Source: Pedobacter riviphilus (GTDB lineage: Bacteria; Bacteroidota; Bacteroidia; Sphingobacteriales; Sphingobacteriaceae). From it: DNA of 64,000 nt. This document shows, piece after piece, positions 19,105 through 29,467 of the stretch. A program made the translations under genes and the position numbers. A model generated the notes under the pieces. That model saw only the letters and a program-made list of their open reading frames with translations. It made no database searches and had not been told where the DNA came from. The stretch lies in assembly GCF_014692875.1 (NCBI RefSeq), contig NZ_CP061171.1:2480001-2544000 (forward strand), in the 5' to 3' direction. How positions within the stretch are numbered: the first letter of the stretch is position 1; each line of letters begins with the position of its first letter.

Positions 19105-20976
19105 TTAAATGAGTATTTCTAATATCTTTTCTTTAGGTGGGTAACATTTGGTTTCATCACACACCTGATAGTATAAGCCACATTTAATTTTAGTGCCAGC
19201 TTTTGCCTTACTGTAATCGACCATTATCCTAAAATTTGCCTTTCCTTCAAAAATGAACATACCCTCATTGCCCGGATAAGGAATAGCTGCTGTTGTTTTC
19301 CATTCTTGATCAGCCACTGCACCTTCAGGAAGTTCCAATCTGGTTTCGGTAACCACAAATGGATTATCTTTAGATACATAAGCATAAATATGCCAGCCTT
19401 TTAAAATTTTGGCTTCGATAAGCAAACTGTCTTTTTTATTGCCATTACCGGGAATAAATCTTGCAGAAACGGTTACTGGATCGGCTGCGGTAGGTTCACC
19501 ACCTGCAATGACTTTTGGTAATTGATAGCTTTGTTGTTGGCCAACAGGAACATTTTTCCCATAGGTGTTCACCATGAATTTAAAACCACCAGATTCGGTA
19601 TAAAATAGATTATTACGGTTTAGATTGAGCCAATTTCTCCATTCAGCTGCTTTGTTGAATTTTTGAGTAGTGTAACGTTCGAGCAAGCGTTGCGCCATTG
19701 CTACCTCTTTGCTGGCCTCCAATAAACTTACACATTTATCTAAAAGCGCCACTTTACGGTTAGAAATACCTAGTTTTTGTGCATCATGGTCTAACTGAAG
19801 GGTATACACACCAGAGGGATAAAAATACTCATAATTTTGACGGTAATACTTGTGGTAGAGACTGATATTAGTACCATAAATAGCAAATAAACTATCTCCT
19901 GCATAACCTTTTACATAATCCTCAAAAGATTGGGTATCGTTGGTTACCGGCATTTTCAAAAACATTTCGTTGCCATGGCCAATATCTTCTCCCTTTGCTT
20001 TTTTATCCTTTAATTCCTGCTGCATTTTAAGCATGCGAAGATTGCCTTCCCGCCGCGAAACAATAGCCTGATTATAAAGATCTTTGTTTAACCGATAAAT
20101 TAGCTCATCTATGCCGCTACGGGTTTCGATCTGCACTTTTTTAACAATAGCCGGAAGGTGATCGAATTTTTTGATGTAACAGATCGTGTTTACAAAAACA
20201 TCTTTGGCCTCATCTGTCATATAATCTGGAGAGCCTGCAAAGCCCCACATAAAGTAATTTCCTTGGCGGCCCAGTGCTACTGCCTCGGCATTTTTAAGGC
20301 AAACGCCACCTGAAATAGATTCAGCATCGGGCGAATCATTAAATCCTTCTCCATGCGAAACCATGCCGATTAGATAAGGCTCTTTAGAAGAAAAACCCTG
20401 TTTTACCACCCGCCACCTATCCATTTGCTTGGGTGTGCCAACGCCTTGATGTCCGTTAAAAAAAGAACCTGGCGTCGCTTTTTTGACCATGCTTAGTTTT
20501 ACGGCATTTGGCGTATTAAAAATGGGATGATCGATTTTGATATTTAAAGCTTCATCATCCAAACACTGGCAATACCAATCGAATTTTAAACCTAAAGGCA
20601 AACCTACGTTTGGTGCCATGGCATGCATTAAAACCATAGGACGACTAAAGTTTGCTGGCATGTTAACCGGACCGGCATCCATTAAGGTTACATCAACCTC
20701 ATCAGACATTTCTACCTTGTAATCGGCAACATCCACTACCTTAACTTCGGTAAAACGCTGTTCCAAAAAGGCTTTAAAATCTGCCATTCTGGTTTTATAT
20801 ATTTTTTCGACCACACTTGGCGTAGTTGAATAATACACTACGTTTTTGGGCATTGCTTTATCGGGATTATACCCAACATACAAAACCTTTAAGGCAATTT
20901 TATCCCGATATTTCTCAGTCCCAAAAGTGAGCAGCGAAACCAGCATCAGGCATGCTGTTAGCATCTTTTTCATCAT
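19105..20976 (-). CDS. Secreted protein joining a ThuA-like domain to a DsbD-alpha domain
   Basis: The product is 623 residues with a signal peptide (ending LLTFGTEK). Residues 25 to 260 look like a ThuA/amidotransferase-like fold (KVLYVGYNPD, DVTLMDAGPVNMP, IGMVSHGEGF, GRQGNYFMWGFAGSPDYMTD). The middle is alpha-helical and charged. Residues about 500 to 623 form a DsbD N-terminal (alpha) domain with the redox pair in VCDETKCYPP. DsbD-alpha accepts electrons from the membrane reductase and passes them to periplasmic thioredoxins, so this protein may feed the two TlpA proteins encoded on either side. The ThuA-like call is tentative; the DsbD-alpha call is good. Confidence 0.7.
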   Translation of the reverse strand: MMKKMLTACLMLVSLLTFGTEKYRDKIALKVLYVGYNPDKAMPKNVVYYSTTPSVVEKIYKTRMADFKAFLEQRFTEVKVVDVADYKVEMSDEVDVTLMDAGPVNMPANFSRPMVLMHAMAPNVGLPLGLKFDWYCQCLDDEALNIKIDHPIFNTPNAVKLSMVKKATPGSFFNGHQGVGTPKQMDRWRVVKQGFSSKEPYLIGMVSHGEGFNDSPDAESISGGVCLKNAEAVALGRQGNYFMWGFAGSPDYMTDEAKDVFVNTICYIKKFDHLPAIVKKVQIETRSGIDELIYRLNKDLYNQAIVSRREGNLRMLKMQQELKDKKAKGEDIGHGNEMFLKMPVTNDTQSFEDYVKGYAGDSLFAIYGTNISLYHKYYRQNYEYFYPSGVYTLQLDHDAQKLGISNRKVALLDKCVSLLEASKEVAMAQRLLERYTTQKFNKAAEWRNWLNLNRNNLFYTESGGFKFMVNTYGKNVPVGQQQSYQLPKVIAGGEPTAADPVTVSARFIPGNGNKKDSLLIEAKILKGWHIYAYVSKDNPFVVTETRLELPEGAVADQEWKTTAAIPYPGNEGMFIFEGKANFRIMVDYSKAKAGTKIKCGLYYQVCDETKCYPPKEKILEILI

Positions 20977-20997
20977 CTATATTTTATCAGCCAATAA

Positions 20998-22131
20998 TTA
21001 ATTGAATATTTCAGCAAGCTTTTTATTCAAAGGTTCGCCACGTAAGCCATTACCGATAATTTTACCCTTTGCATCTACCAGAAAACTTGCAGGTACGGCG
21101 CGTACGCCATATAAACGGCCCACTTCGTTGTTCCATCCTTTCAGATCAGAAACATGAATCCAGTCTAAACCGTCTTTTTCAATCGCTTCTAACCAGCGCT
21201 CTTTTACATTATCCAACGAAACTGAAATTATTTCGAAGCCTTTATCTTTATAGGTTTGATATTGTTTTACCAGATTCGGATTTTCGGCCCTGCATGGTCC
21301 ACACCAACTTGCCCAAAACTCAACCAATACCACTTTTCCTTTTAAACTGGCTAATGAAACTGGCTTGCCTACCACATTGTTCTGCGTAAAAAGCGGCGCT
21401 ATATTTCCAACAGCGGTAATGCCACTTGCAGCAATACGCTGCGCGAGTTCTTTACCCATATCGGTTTCGCGGTACGCTTTGTTCAAGGCATTAAAAAGCG
21501 GCTCTACTTTGGCTACGTCAACCTTACTACCGGCAGCTTCTGAGAGCGCCACCAAAGCGAAGTATGAAGTTGGGTGTTCTTTAGCAAATTGAAACTGTTT
21601 ATCAGTTCTGTTCTGGATGTTTTTTCTGAAGCGCAGATCTACCGCTTTCCTGTAGGCCGTATCTTTTTGCTGCTCTGGTGTGCCACTGTTAAAATCGATA
21701 TTTACAGCTTTGGTTAAGGCCATAATGGTACCACCGATGGCTTTGTTATAGCCATCATATTCCTGGTACACCTTTGAGCCCGCAAAAACAGCATTTTCCA
21801 AAGAATCCTTTGAAGTGATCGTTACCTGTTCCTTACCAAAATAAAAGTAAATCACATCTCCGGTATACACCGCCTTACCCTTACCGCCACCGCTATGATC
21901 TAAGGCCATGCGCGCATAAGCATTGCCAGAAATATGCCCGGTAAATTTGAAATTTCCGTTAACCAGGGCTACAGAATCTTCATGGCTTACACCATTATCC
22001 ATATAATCGATATAAGCCATTGCTGGCGCACCTAATGTGCCTATCTTACCTGTTAAACTAAAATTCGGCGCTTGTGCCCAGCATAAAACCGGTAACAAAA
22101 AGGCTAATGCTGCTAATTTTATAATTTTCAT
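20998..22131 (-). CDS. TlpA-family oxidoreductase with N-terminal DUF4369
   Basis: The 377-residue product has a signal peptide (ending PVLCWAQA). A DUF4369 beta domain covers about residues 22 to 120 (NFSLTGKIGTLGAPAMAYIDY), followed by a helical linker. The C-terminal TlpA domain has active site EFWASWCGPCRAENP and loop VRAVPASFLVDAKGKI. This architecture is typical of Bacteroidota periplasmic thiol reductases. It lies 21 bases before the ThuA/DsbD-alpha gene in the sigma/FecR-controlled operon. The partner substrate is unknown. Confidence 0.9.
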   Translation of the reverse strand: MKIIKLAALAFLLPVLCWAQAPNFSLTGKIGTLGAPAMAYIDYMDNGVSHEDSVALVNGNFKFTGHISGNAYARMALDHSGGGKGKAVYTGDVIYFYFGKEQVTITSKDSLENAVFAGSKVYQEYDGYNKAIGGTIMALTKAVNIDFNSGTPEQQKDTAYRKAVDLRFRKNIQNRTDKQFQFAKEHPTSYFALVALSEAAGSKVDVAKVEPLFNALNKAYRETDMGKELAQRIAASGITAVGNIAPLFTQNNVVGKPVSLASLKGKVVLVEFWASWCGPCRAENPNLVKQYQTYKDKGFEIISVSLDNVKERWLEAIEKDGLDWIHVSDLKGWNNEVGRLYGVRAVPASFLVDAKGKIIGNGLRGEPLNKKLAEIFN

Positions 22132-22199
22132 TTGTATGTTTCTTTATAATTTAAAAATTTCCATGCCTAAGATTTTGAATACCTAAGCATGGAATAGGA

Positions 22200-23621
22200 T
22201 TATTTTCTAATTGCGATATCTACTGGAGCGCCAGGTATACCTTCTATCTTTTTAATGAGTACCCCATTTACTCCTGTGGTTATATTTAAAAAAGAAACGG
22301 TTTCTTCCGTCCCTACCATCAATGTTTCTTCGTCTTCACTAAGTTTTAACATCGAAATCGTTTTTCCAGTAAAGCTGGTAGCCAGTTCCCTCAACTCTTC
22401 ATTTACGGGATTATAACGGTAAACTTTACTACCATTGGCAATATAGATTACCCCATTTTTAGCGCCACTCCATTTCGTACTTTCATTAATTAACTCCTGG
22501 CGCACAAATAACCGTTTATGCTGAGGTGTAAAGGTGAATGGTCCGTTAAACTGGACGTTAAACTTAAGTTCATAAATTTTACCATCGGTTCCTTTGCAAT
22601 AAGCGAAACAGTCAGCGTTGTTAAGTTGCTCGATATGAAGAAGGTCCATACCTACATTTAGCGGATCAAAAGCATTGGCAGTGGTAACCGAATATTGGGC
22701 ACCAAAATAAACAGGGGCGCCATAAAGATTAATCCGCACAAATTGTTTTCTGTTCCGGTCAAATCCGATAAAATAAGTAGCCGATTGCGTAAAACTCATT
22801 ACAAAAGATGGGGCCAGTTCATAGTCACCATCAGCTGGCAAACCAAACATGCCGTAAGTGGCGGCCTGATCCCAGGTACTTGTTGTGCCACCATAAAACT
22901 TACCGTTAACAACGCCCATCATTACCCCTTGAGGATGCGAGATCAGTGAACCAACCTCAAGATTATCTGGTTGTGTAAAGAAGTTATCCTTAAGTGTATT
23001 TGGATATTTTGGATCTTCCTGCATGGTATTGGGTTCCAGCCTGATTCCACCATTTTTTGTAATGATCCAATAGCCCAATAAGGTACCGCCAGTAAATGTA
23101 TTCTTTAACAGAAATAAATTTGTTGGATTAGCAGGCAAATCTTTCCCCTGCATGGCACGGTATAAACGTGCCTGTACACTACCATCTGGCTTTACGAACG
23201 AAAACTGTGTGATTCCGTTTTCAACGCTTAGTACTGTTGTACCTTTGGCAAATTCGGTTCCGCCATCTATATAAAATTTATGGAAGTATTTCATCCCATT
23301 TGCTTTGTTATAAACGGTAAGGCGTGCAGCATATCTTTTAGCCTGCAAACCGAAAATGATCCTTAAAGCTGGTCCGTTATACAAAACATCATTCCCTTCA
23401 ATTACACTAACTCTCCATTGAAGTTCTACATTCGCGGCGTCTGCACCTTCTATTTTTGGTTTGATGATCAAACTATCACCTACACTGGCAGTGTAAACAG
23501 AATCAAGGTTAGCCAGTTTAGGCTCAATAGGCATATCGATATCATAATTGCCAAGGTCTTTATGACAGGCGGCTAAAGAAAACACGCCCATTATTAATAA
23601 GATTAATTTTTTAATATTCAT
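22200..23621 (-). CDS. PKD-like surface lipoprotein
   Basis: I choose the ATG at 23621, which gives 473 residues, a direct lipoprotein signal (MNIKKLILLIMGVFSLAACH) and an 11-base gap to the previous gene. The alternative start at 23657 would overlap it. After the lipid-modified Cys comes DLGNYDIDMPIEPKLAN and a PKD/Ig-like domain (LIIKPKIEGADAANVELQWRV), then a long beta-rich, propeller-like region. This is the PKD-like family often encoded with DUF4843 proteins behind SusCD pairs. It is probably an accessory substrate-binding lipoprotein of the SusCD system. Confidence 0.75.
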   Translation of the reverse strand: MNIKKLILLIMGVFSLAACHKDLGNYDIDMPIEPKLANLDSVYTASVGDSLIIKPKIEGADAANVELQWRVSVIEGNDVLYNGPALRIIFGLQAKRYAARLTVYNKANGMKYFHKFYIDGGTEFAKGTTVLSVENGITQFSFVKPDGSVQARLYRAMQGKDLPANPTNLFLLKNTFTGGTLLGYWIITKNGGIRLEPNTMQEDPKYPNTLKDNFFTQPDNLEVGSLISHPQGVMMGVVNGKFYGGTTSTWDQAATYGMFGLPADGDYELAPSFVMSFTQSATYFIGFDRNRKQFVRINLYGAPVYFGAQYSVTTANAFDPLNVGMDLLHIEQLNNADCFAYCKGTDGKIYELKFNVQFNGPFTFTPQHKRLFVRQELINESTKWSGAKNGVIYIANGSKVYRYNPVNEELRELATSFTGKTISMLKLSEDEETLMVGTEETVSFLNITTGVNGVLIKKIEGIPGAPVDIAIRK

Positions 23622-23631
23622 GTTCTTCGAA

Positions 23632-24441
23632 TTAAATAACCTCATTGCCATTTTCATCTATAAAATAATATTTACCATTCTGCATGTTTTTTCTCAAAAG
23701 CGTTTTTTTAGACGGATTGCTTTTATTGTAGAAATAATAGCTATCGGTATTGCCAGGTGTTACTTCTTCAATAACATAGCCTTTTGCGGCATTTTTGGCG
23801 ACCCAATTAAATGGATTGTTTAACATCGTGGTTAATAAACCTATATAATAGAGGTTTTTCGGTGCATCAAGTCCGTCGGTAGTAAGAGAAGTCTGCGCAG
23901 TTACCAGAATAAACAGCTCATGTTTGGTTCTCGAGTAAGGCGGTAGTGGCCAGGTATCCCACCAACTCGGTTTTTCTAATTTAGATGAGAATACTACTTT
24001 TGCCCTGATTAGATAAGGGTTTTCGATGCCCAGATCAGGCGTACCCGTTAATTTGATCAATATCGAAACCGACCTGTTTTCAAGCTGTCGATCCTTATTA
24101 TAAATAACCACCGGAATGTAACCTATTCCCCTATTTGGAAGAATGGAATATTGCGGTTTCAAAGCTTCATAATGTAGACCAGGTGTGGCTGTAGAAGAAT
24201 CAGCATCTACACGTGCACTGAATTTCCGATCTGCATCGGTTCTGATTCCTGATAAACGTACCGGCAGCCATACTGTATCCTGAGCCAGTGTAGGATTATA
24301 GGCAAAGGTTCTTACTATACTGTCTTTATCTCCGTTGTAAATGTCGAAATAAACATTTGCACTGTGATCAAAACGCATTTCTTCTGCTTTCTTGCAAGAA
24401 ACCAGGCAGATGATTGCGAATATTAATATGTATATTTTCAT
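23632..24441 (-). CDS. DUF4843 lipoprotein
   Basis: With the start at the ATG at 24441 the product is 269 residues and has a lipobox (IICLVSCKK). The mature protein begins with MRFDHSANVYFDIYN and contains VWLPVRLSGI, the DUF4843 pattern in which a Calx-beta-like strand set is followed by a C-terminal helical part (WWDTWPLPPYSRTKHELFI). It is encoded 31 bases after SusD and just before the PKD-like lipoprotein. Such proteins are thought to be surface accessory factors; the molecular role is not known. Confidence 0.8.
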   Translation of the reverse strand: MKIYILIFAIICLVSCKKAEEMRFDHSANVYFDIYNGDKDSIVRTFAYNPTLAQDTVWLPVRLSGIRTDADRKFSARVDADSSTATPGLHYEALKPQYSILPNRGIGYIPVVIYNKDRQLENRSVSILIKLTGTPDLGIENPYLIRAKVVFSSKLEKPSWWDTWPLPPYSRTKHELFILVTAQTSLTTDGLDAPKNLYYIGLLTTMLNNPFNWVAKNAAKGYVIEEVTPGNTDSYYFYNKSNPSKKTLLRKNMQNGKYYFIDENGNEVI

Positions 24442-24471
24442 AATTTGTGCTTTATAAAATTTCAAATTGTT

Positions 24472-25962
24472 TTATCTGCCTCCATAAACAATCTCATCGT
24501 TAGGGAGCGGCAGCACGAAAATGTTATCAGAAGCTGGGATGATTACACCAGTTTGCCCAACAATCCCCCTATTTAGCCTTTTATACATATAGAAAAGCTG
24601 GCCTTCTGCCAACCACTCCTTACGTGCATCTTTAAGCAGTTCTTTTAACAGGTCTTCTTCACTGTTGATGGATAAAGGATCGCCTATCTGCCTCGCTTCG
24701 CGAACTTGTGTAAGATAATTTACTGCGGCTGTGGGATTGCTTGCATATGAGCACTCAGCAGCGATATAATATAGCTCACTAAGCCTGATTGCCGGGGCCA
24801 TTAAATAATGTAAATTGGCGTTTGCTTCAGCACTTAAAGGGTTTCGGCGGTATTTAACAATATCGTAAGATCTTGACGATTGGTTCGAAGTAGCGGATAA
24901 CCAGTATTTATAACGGGAATCACTTGCCCCAGCTGTTGCTTTTTCATAAATATAATCCGCAGCATCCTCAATTAAATAAAAGCCCCTGGTGCCACTTTGA
25001 AACCAATTGTCTTTTATCTCTTTTGCGGCACCAGGTATATACCATCCAAAAACAAGTTCCTTATAAAGAATCCGATCTTTCTTTGAATCTTCGAAAGCCT
25101 CAAAATCACTTTTTGCTGTCCAGGGGAATTTTTTAGAGTCGATTACCTCTTTTGCATTCTGTAAGGCATTAACTTTATCATTTTTATAAAGATATACCCG
25201 GGCAAGCGTGCCACACACTGCATAATAATTTAAGCGGTGCCTTCTGTTCTGTAAAAAAAGACTCGGGTTCTTCTCCTCCGTATTTTTTAGCGTATCGGTA
25301 ACCAAAGGATAGTTTACGATATAACCGGCACTGCGAATCGGATCTACCATTAATAATTGTTTCGCTTGCTCCAGATCCTTAATAATGAGCGCTATCGTTT
25401 CTGATACGCTGGAAACAGGCGTAATCTCTTTGGTATATTTGTTTGCATAGGGAATTCCTTTTGCAGTGGCATTTCTTAAATAAGAAGGTGCAAAAAGACG
25501 TAATAAGTCGAAATGCAAATATGCCCTTAGTGCGAGTGCCTCTCCTTTAACAATAGCATAATTACTGCCGCTAAAAATGTTCTTTTTTGCATCTACGTTT
25601 TCCAGAATCAGGTTACAGTTAACAATGGCATTGTATAAACCAGCCCATATTTTATCCTTCCGTTTAATAAATTCGCCATGTTTATAATTGTACAGCGAGG
25701 TTTGCCTGTAGTCCTGTCCATCATCACGCATCGAAAAATTTTGCGCCAATACTTCTGTTGTACCAAATGTAAGCTCTTTACCATACAGATCTGATTCTGT
25801 ACTGCGGTTATACACGCCGTTTATGGCTTCCATAAAACCACTTTCGGTACTGAATAAAATTGGAGCTGCTATCTCTGATTCCGGCTCAACTTCCAGCCAC
25901 TTTTTGCAGGAACTCAATAATCCCGTGATTAAGATGAGGCAGATTAACAATCTAATCTTCAT
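24472..25962 (-). CDS. SusD/RagB family nutrient-binding lipoprotein
   Basis: The 496-residue product has a lipobox (ITGLLSSCKKW) followed by the classic SusD start, LEVEPESEIAAPILFSTESGFMEAINGVYNRS. TPR-like helices follow (AYLHFDLLRLFAPSYL), and the C-terminal APAIRLSELYYIAAEC motif is present. It is encoded 34 bases after its SusC partner and caps that pore at the cell surface. It is part of the sigma/FecR-controlled operon with thiol oxidoreductases. The imported substrate is unknown, and no glycosidase is present in the operon. Confidence 0.92.
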   Translation of the reverse strand: MKIRLLICLILITGLLSSCKKWLEVEPESEIAAPILFSTESGFMEAINGVYNRSTESDLYGKELTFGTTEVLAQNFSMRDDGQDYRQTSLYNYKHGEFIKRKDKIWAGLYNAIVNCNLILENVDAKKNIFSGSNYAIVKGEALALRAYLHFDLLRLFAPSYLRNATAKGIPYANKYTKEITPVSSVSETIALIIKDLEQAKQLLMVDPIRSAGYIVNYPLVTDTLKNTEEKNPSLFLQNRRHRLNYYAVCGTLARVYLYKNDKVNALQNAKEVIDSKKFPWTAKSDFEAFEDSKKDRILYKELVFGWYIPGAAKEIKDNWFQSGTRGFYLIEDAADYIYEKATAGASDSRYKYWLSATSNQSSRSYDIVKYRRNPLSAEANANLHYLMAPAIRLSELYYIAAECSYASNPTAAVNYLTQVREARQIGDPLSINSEEDLLKELLKDARKEWLAEGQLFYMYKRLNRGIVGQTGVIIPASDNIFVLPLPNDEIVYGGR

Positions 25963-25996
25963 ATTTTTATATTTTAAATCTGTTAATTAATATAGC

Positions 25997-28900
25997 TTAG
26001 AAAGCTGCTCTAATAGAAAAGGTTAAACTCCTGGTAAATGGATAATTAATTCCCCTTTCTTCTTTTACTGATGACCAACGCACAACATCATTCGCAGTTA
26101 CCTGAAACATAAGGCTCGACATTGACAATTTTGATGCGATTTTTTTGTTCATATCATAAGAAAGGTTAACTGATTGCAGGTTGATCAGGTTATCAGGCTG
26201 TATAAATCTCGAACTAACATCCGTTTCGCCATTATCTGCTATATTTTTATAAAAAGATAGGTCGCCCGGTTGCTTCCATTTTTCTTCGAACACACGTTTA
26301 TCAACGTTATATCTTGGGTCGGCATTTTCAACACGTTCTACCAGGGTTAGGTTGTATTTATCGCCACCGAAAAAGGTTTGAAACTGCACGTACAGGCTAA
26401 ACCTTTTGTAGTTAACCGTTCCGCCAAAGTAGCCGCTCACTTTCGGATTAGGATCGCCTATTACAACATAGTCTCTCTTATCGTAATCATAGGTAAGGGT
26501 ACCATCTTTTTTGAGGTATAGCTCTCGTCCATTTTCCGGATCTATGCCTAAAGAACGTACACCATAAATGGCATTAAAAGGTTGTCCTTCGCTAAACCTA
26601 AGCAAAGGAATCCCCCTGTAGCCACCGTCACTTGGCTTTACAGATTGTAGTTCGTCTGCCCTATCATTATATTTCTTTAAGGCGTTTGAAATTCTTACCA
26701 CCTTATTTCTGTTGGAAACCATACTGGCATTAAGATTTACCGACCAGTCTTTACTTCTTACCGCATCTATGGTGAGCCCCAATTCAGCTCCTTTGTTTTC
26801 CATATCGCCAAGGTTTTCTTTATAAGATAAAAATCCTGTTGACGGCGGCAAGGTAATATCGGCCAAAATATCTTTGGTAAACTTTTTATATATCCTTGGC
26901 ATAATCATTACACGATCTTTAAAAAGCCCGATGTCTACACCTATATCCGTCATTCTTGTTTTTTGCCAGCCTAGGTTTTCATTTCCATAATTATTTACGT
27001 GGGCACCAATACCAGATGAATACCAGTTTCCGGTATTATATTTATAAATGGTTTTTGATAGGTAAGGATCAAACTCTACCGAACCAGTGAGGCCTGTTGA
27101 GGCTTTTATTCTAAGCTGGCTAATCACACGATTATCTTTAAGAAATTGCTCCTGATGTACATTCCAACCTAATCCGAACGACCAAAAAGGAGCCAGTTTA
27201 TTGTTCACGCCGAATTTTGATGAACCATCAATACGAACCGTTCCATCCATCAGATACCGGTTTTTATACGAGTAGTTCATCGTAAAAAACGAACCAAACA
27301 AACGAGCCTTTTCGAGCCTGCTTTGCGGTTTTCCGTCTTCGGCATAGCCTTTGGCAAAGCCAATGCTGGTAAAACGATCGTTAGCAAAGCCAATAGCCGT
27401 AAACTCTTTCTGGTCGCGCAGCTCTGTACGGGCGTTTACACCTACCAAAGCGTTAAAATAATTGCCACCTATCTGCTTTAACCAAGTTAACCTAATGTTA
27501 CTATCCCAATAGGTTTCTTTCATTTCCCGGTTTGTATATTCTCCTTTCTCATCTATTTTATCTGTGGTGTACAGGTAATATTTATTGGCCTGGGGAGAAG
27601 TGAATATATCATCAGAATTTGATCGTGTGGTTACACTCATCTGTGCCCTCAACCTCAGGTCTTTTGCCACTTCTAAATCGGCAGAAAGGTTATCGATAAT
27701 TTCGGTGTACTTAGATTTATTAAAGCTGCTTAAATTCGCGTCAAACAGTGGATTAAATACATATTCTTTTGATCGGTCTTGTTTTTCATATACGTCCGAA
27801 ATCCTCATCGCCACGCCATTTGCATCTTTTAATGGATAATAAGGATTCATCCGTACATAATTAGAAAAATCACCATATGGAGATTCGGTAGCGCCTACCT
27901 GTGTGATGGATAATTCATTTCTGAACTGAAGTTTCTTCACATTGTACTGAAAACTCATTCCACCAGAATATTGATCCCTTTCAGAACCTTTCATTGCTCC
28001 CGGCCGGGTCTGGTAACGAAGATTTACATTGTAGCGGAATGCCTGCGAACCGCCATCCAGGTTTACAGCATGCTTATGCCCTATCGTGTTACGCAGGGGT
28101 TGCGATAACCAATAACTGTTAACCCCACCAATAACATTAGCTTTTTTGTGGTAATAAATTTCATCAAGCTGATCTTGTGGCACCTGTTGTTTCGAAGAAC
28201 TGTACAAACCCGCTAACACTTCATAATCTAGCTTTTCAGCTGCATCTAAAACCTGATAATCAGTCAGATCTGCAGCCGTAAGATTCAATTCGTAATTGTA
28301 TTCTACCCGTAATTTCCCTTCTAAAGGTGTTTTAGTGGTAATCACAATTACGCCATTTGCCGCGCGCGAGCCGTAGATTGCCGTTGCGGCTGCATCTTTT
28401 AATGAAGTAACCGATGCGATCCTGTTAACATCCAAATCAAATACTTTCTGCACACTCACTTCATATCCATCAAGCATAAAAACAGGCATATTCGCCGTTC
28501 CAAGAATTTCGTCCCTTCTCAATACCTGTCCGTCGCCGCTGGGTAATGCAGAAGCTCCCCTAACATTGATAGAAGGAATTCGGTTAGGGTTTGAACCTGC
28601 AAGATTATTATCGATCAGTTTAAATGAAGGATCGAATGTGCCGATACTTTGCAGCAAATTCTGTGGATTTACCCTTTTCAACTGATCTCCAGATATCGTA
28701 ATTGCGTTACCGGTATAGTTATCTTTTTTAATCGTTTGATAACCCGTTACTACTACATCATTCATTTGGGTCATCTTAGGGCTGAGCTTAACGTTTAACG
28801 TTTTAGTAACTGTAACCTTGGTTTCAAACAAGTCGTAGCCCACATAACTGAAAACCAAAATGCTTCCTTCGTCAACATTGACTTTAAATTCGCCTTTATC

Positions 28901-29398
28901 GTTGGTAATGCCTACGCTTGCCCCGTTTTTAATAGAAACATTAACGCCGGGAAGGGTTTCACCTGTAGCTTTATCAGCAACAACACCTTTTACCTCAATT
29001 TTTACCGCTACACTTGCTGTAACAACTGGCAAATTCTCCTTGCGGTTAATCACGATGGTTTTATTAACGATATTATAACTCAGGTTTTGGTCTTTTAAAG
29101 CAGCATTCAGCGCATCTACCAGCGATGCATTATTAAACTCGACTATAACATCAGGTTTATCCTGCAGCAATTGCCCCTTATAAAAGAAAAAATAGCCCGT
29201 TTGCTTTTTAATCTCCTTAAAAACTTGTTTAAGCGAGGTTTTTCTTCGAGAGAGCGTTACTGTTTGAGAAAAGGTAGCTGCCGACAAATGTAAGGCACCA
29301 ACAAATAGTAAGATTGTAGTCAATTTCATGACCAATAAAAATTTAATCTTTACCCTCCGCATGTCGCACACGGGGTTGTAAAGGGTAGTTAATTTCAT
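25997..29398 (-). CDS. SusC/RagA TonB-dependent receptor with STN signalling domain
   Basis: The 1,133-residue product carries, after its signal peptide (ending SAATFSQ), an STN domain (residues about 45 to 118, SLKQVFKEIKKQTGYFFFY). This domain lets the receptor signal to the FecR anti-sigma encoded just upstream. Then come a carboxypeptidase-like domain (VKGVVADKATGETLPGVNVS), a plug (ADGYEVS-like MLDGYEVSV, VTSLKDAAATAIYGSRAANGVIVI) and a 22-strand barrel. ATG codons at 29398, 29362 and 29329 are all possible starts; the third gives the most compact signal peptide. Ligand binding probably frees the sigma factor and induces the operon. Confidence 0.93.
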   Translation of the reverse strand: MKLTTLYNPVCDMRRVKIKFLLVMKLTTILLFVGALHLSAATFSQTVTLSRRKTSLKQVFKEIKKQTGYFFFYKGQLLQDKPDVIVEFNNASLVDALNAALKDQNLSYNIVNKTIVINRKENLPVVTASVAVKIEVKGVVADKATGETLPGVNVSIKNGASVGITNDKGEFKVNVDEGSILVFSYVGYDLFETKVTVTKTLNVKLSPKMTQMNDVVVTGYQTIKKDNYTGNAITISGDQLKRVNPQNLLQSIGTFDPSFKLIDNNLAGSNPNRIPSINVRGASALPSGDGQVLRRDEILGTANMPVFMLDGYEVSVQKVFDLDVNRIASVTSLKDAAATAIYGSRAANGVIVITTKTPLEGKLRVEYNYELNLTAADLTDYQVLDAAEKLDYEVLAGLYSSSKQQVPQDQLDEIYYHKKANVIGGVNSYWLSQPLRNTIGHKHAVNLDGGSQAFRYNVNLRYQTRPGAMKGSERDQYSGGMSFQYNVKKLQFRNELSITQVGATESPYGDFSNYVRMNPYYPLKDANGVAMRISDVYEKQDRSKEYVFNPLFDANLSSFNKSKYTEIIDNLSADLEVAKDLRLRAQMSVTTRSNSDDIFTSPQANKYYLYTTDKIDEKGEYTNREMKETYWDSNIRLTWLKQIGGNYFNALVGVNARTELRDQKEFTAIGFANDRFTSIGFAKGYAEDGKPQSRLEKARLFGSFFTMNYSYKNRYLMDGTVRIDGSSKFGVNNKLAPFWSFGLGWNVHQEQFLKDNRVISQLRIKASTGLTGSVEFDPYLSKTIYKYNTGNWYSSGIGAHVNNYGNENLGWQKTRMTDIGVDIGLFKDRVMIMPRIYKKFTKDILADITLPPSTGFLSYKENLGDMENKGAELGLTIDAVRSKDWSVNLNASMVSNRNKVVRISNALKKYNDRADELQSVKPSDGGYRGIPLLRFSEGQPFNAIYGVRSLGIDPENGRELYLKKDGTLTYDYDKRDYVVIGDPNPKVSGYFGGTVNYKRFSLYVQFQTFFGGDKYNLTLVERVENADPRYNVDKRVFEEKWKQPGDLSFYKNIADNGETDVSSRFIQPDNLINLQSVNLSYDMNKKIASKLSMSSLMFQVTANDVVRWSSVKEERGINYPFTRSLTFSIRAAF

Positions 29399-29467
29399 AC
29401 CTTTGTAATGAATGAGGTTAAAAAATAGCAGCTGGGTTTCGAAGCAAGCTGCTTGTCCAAATTTCTA

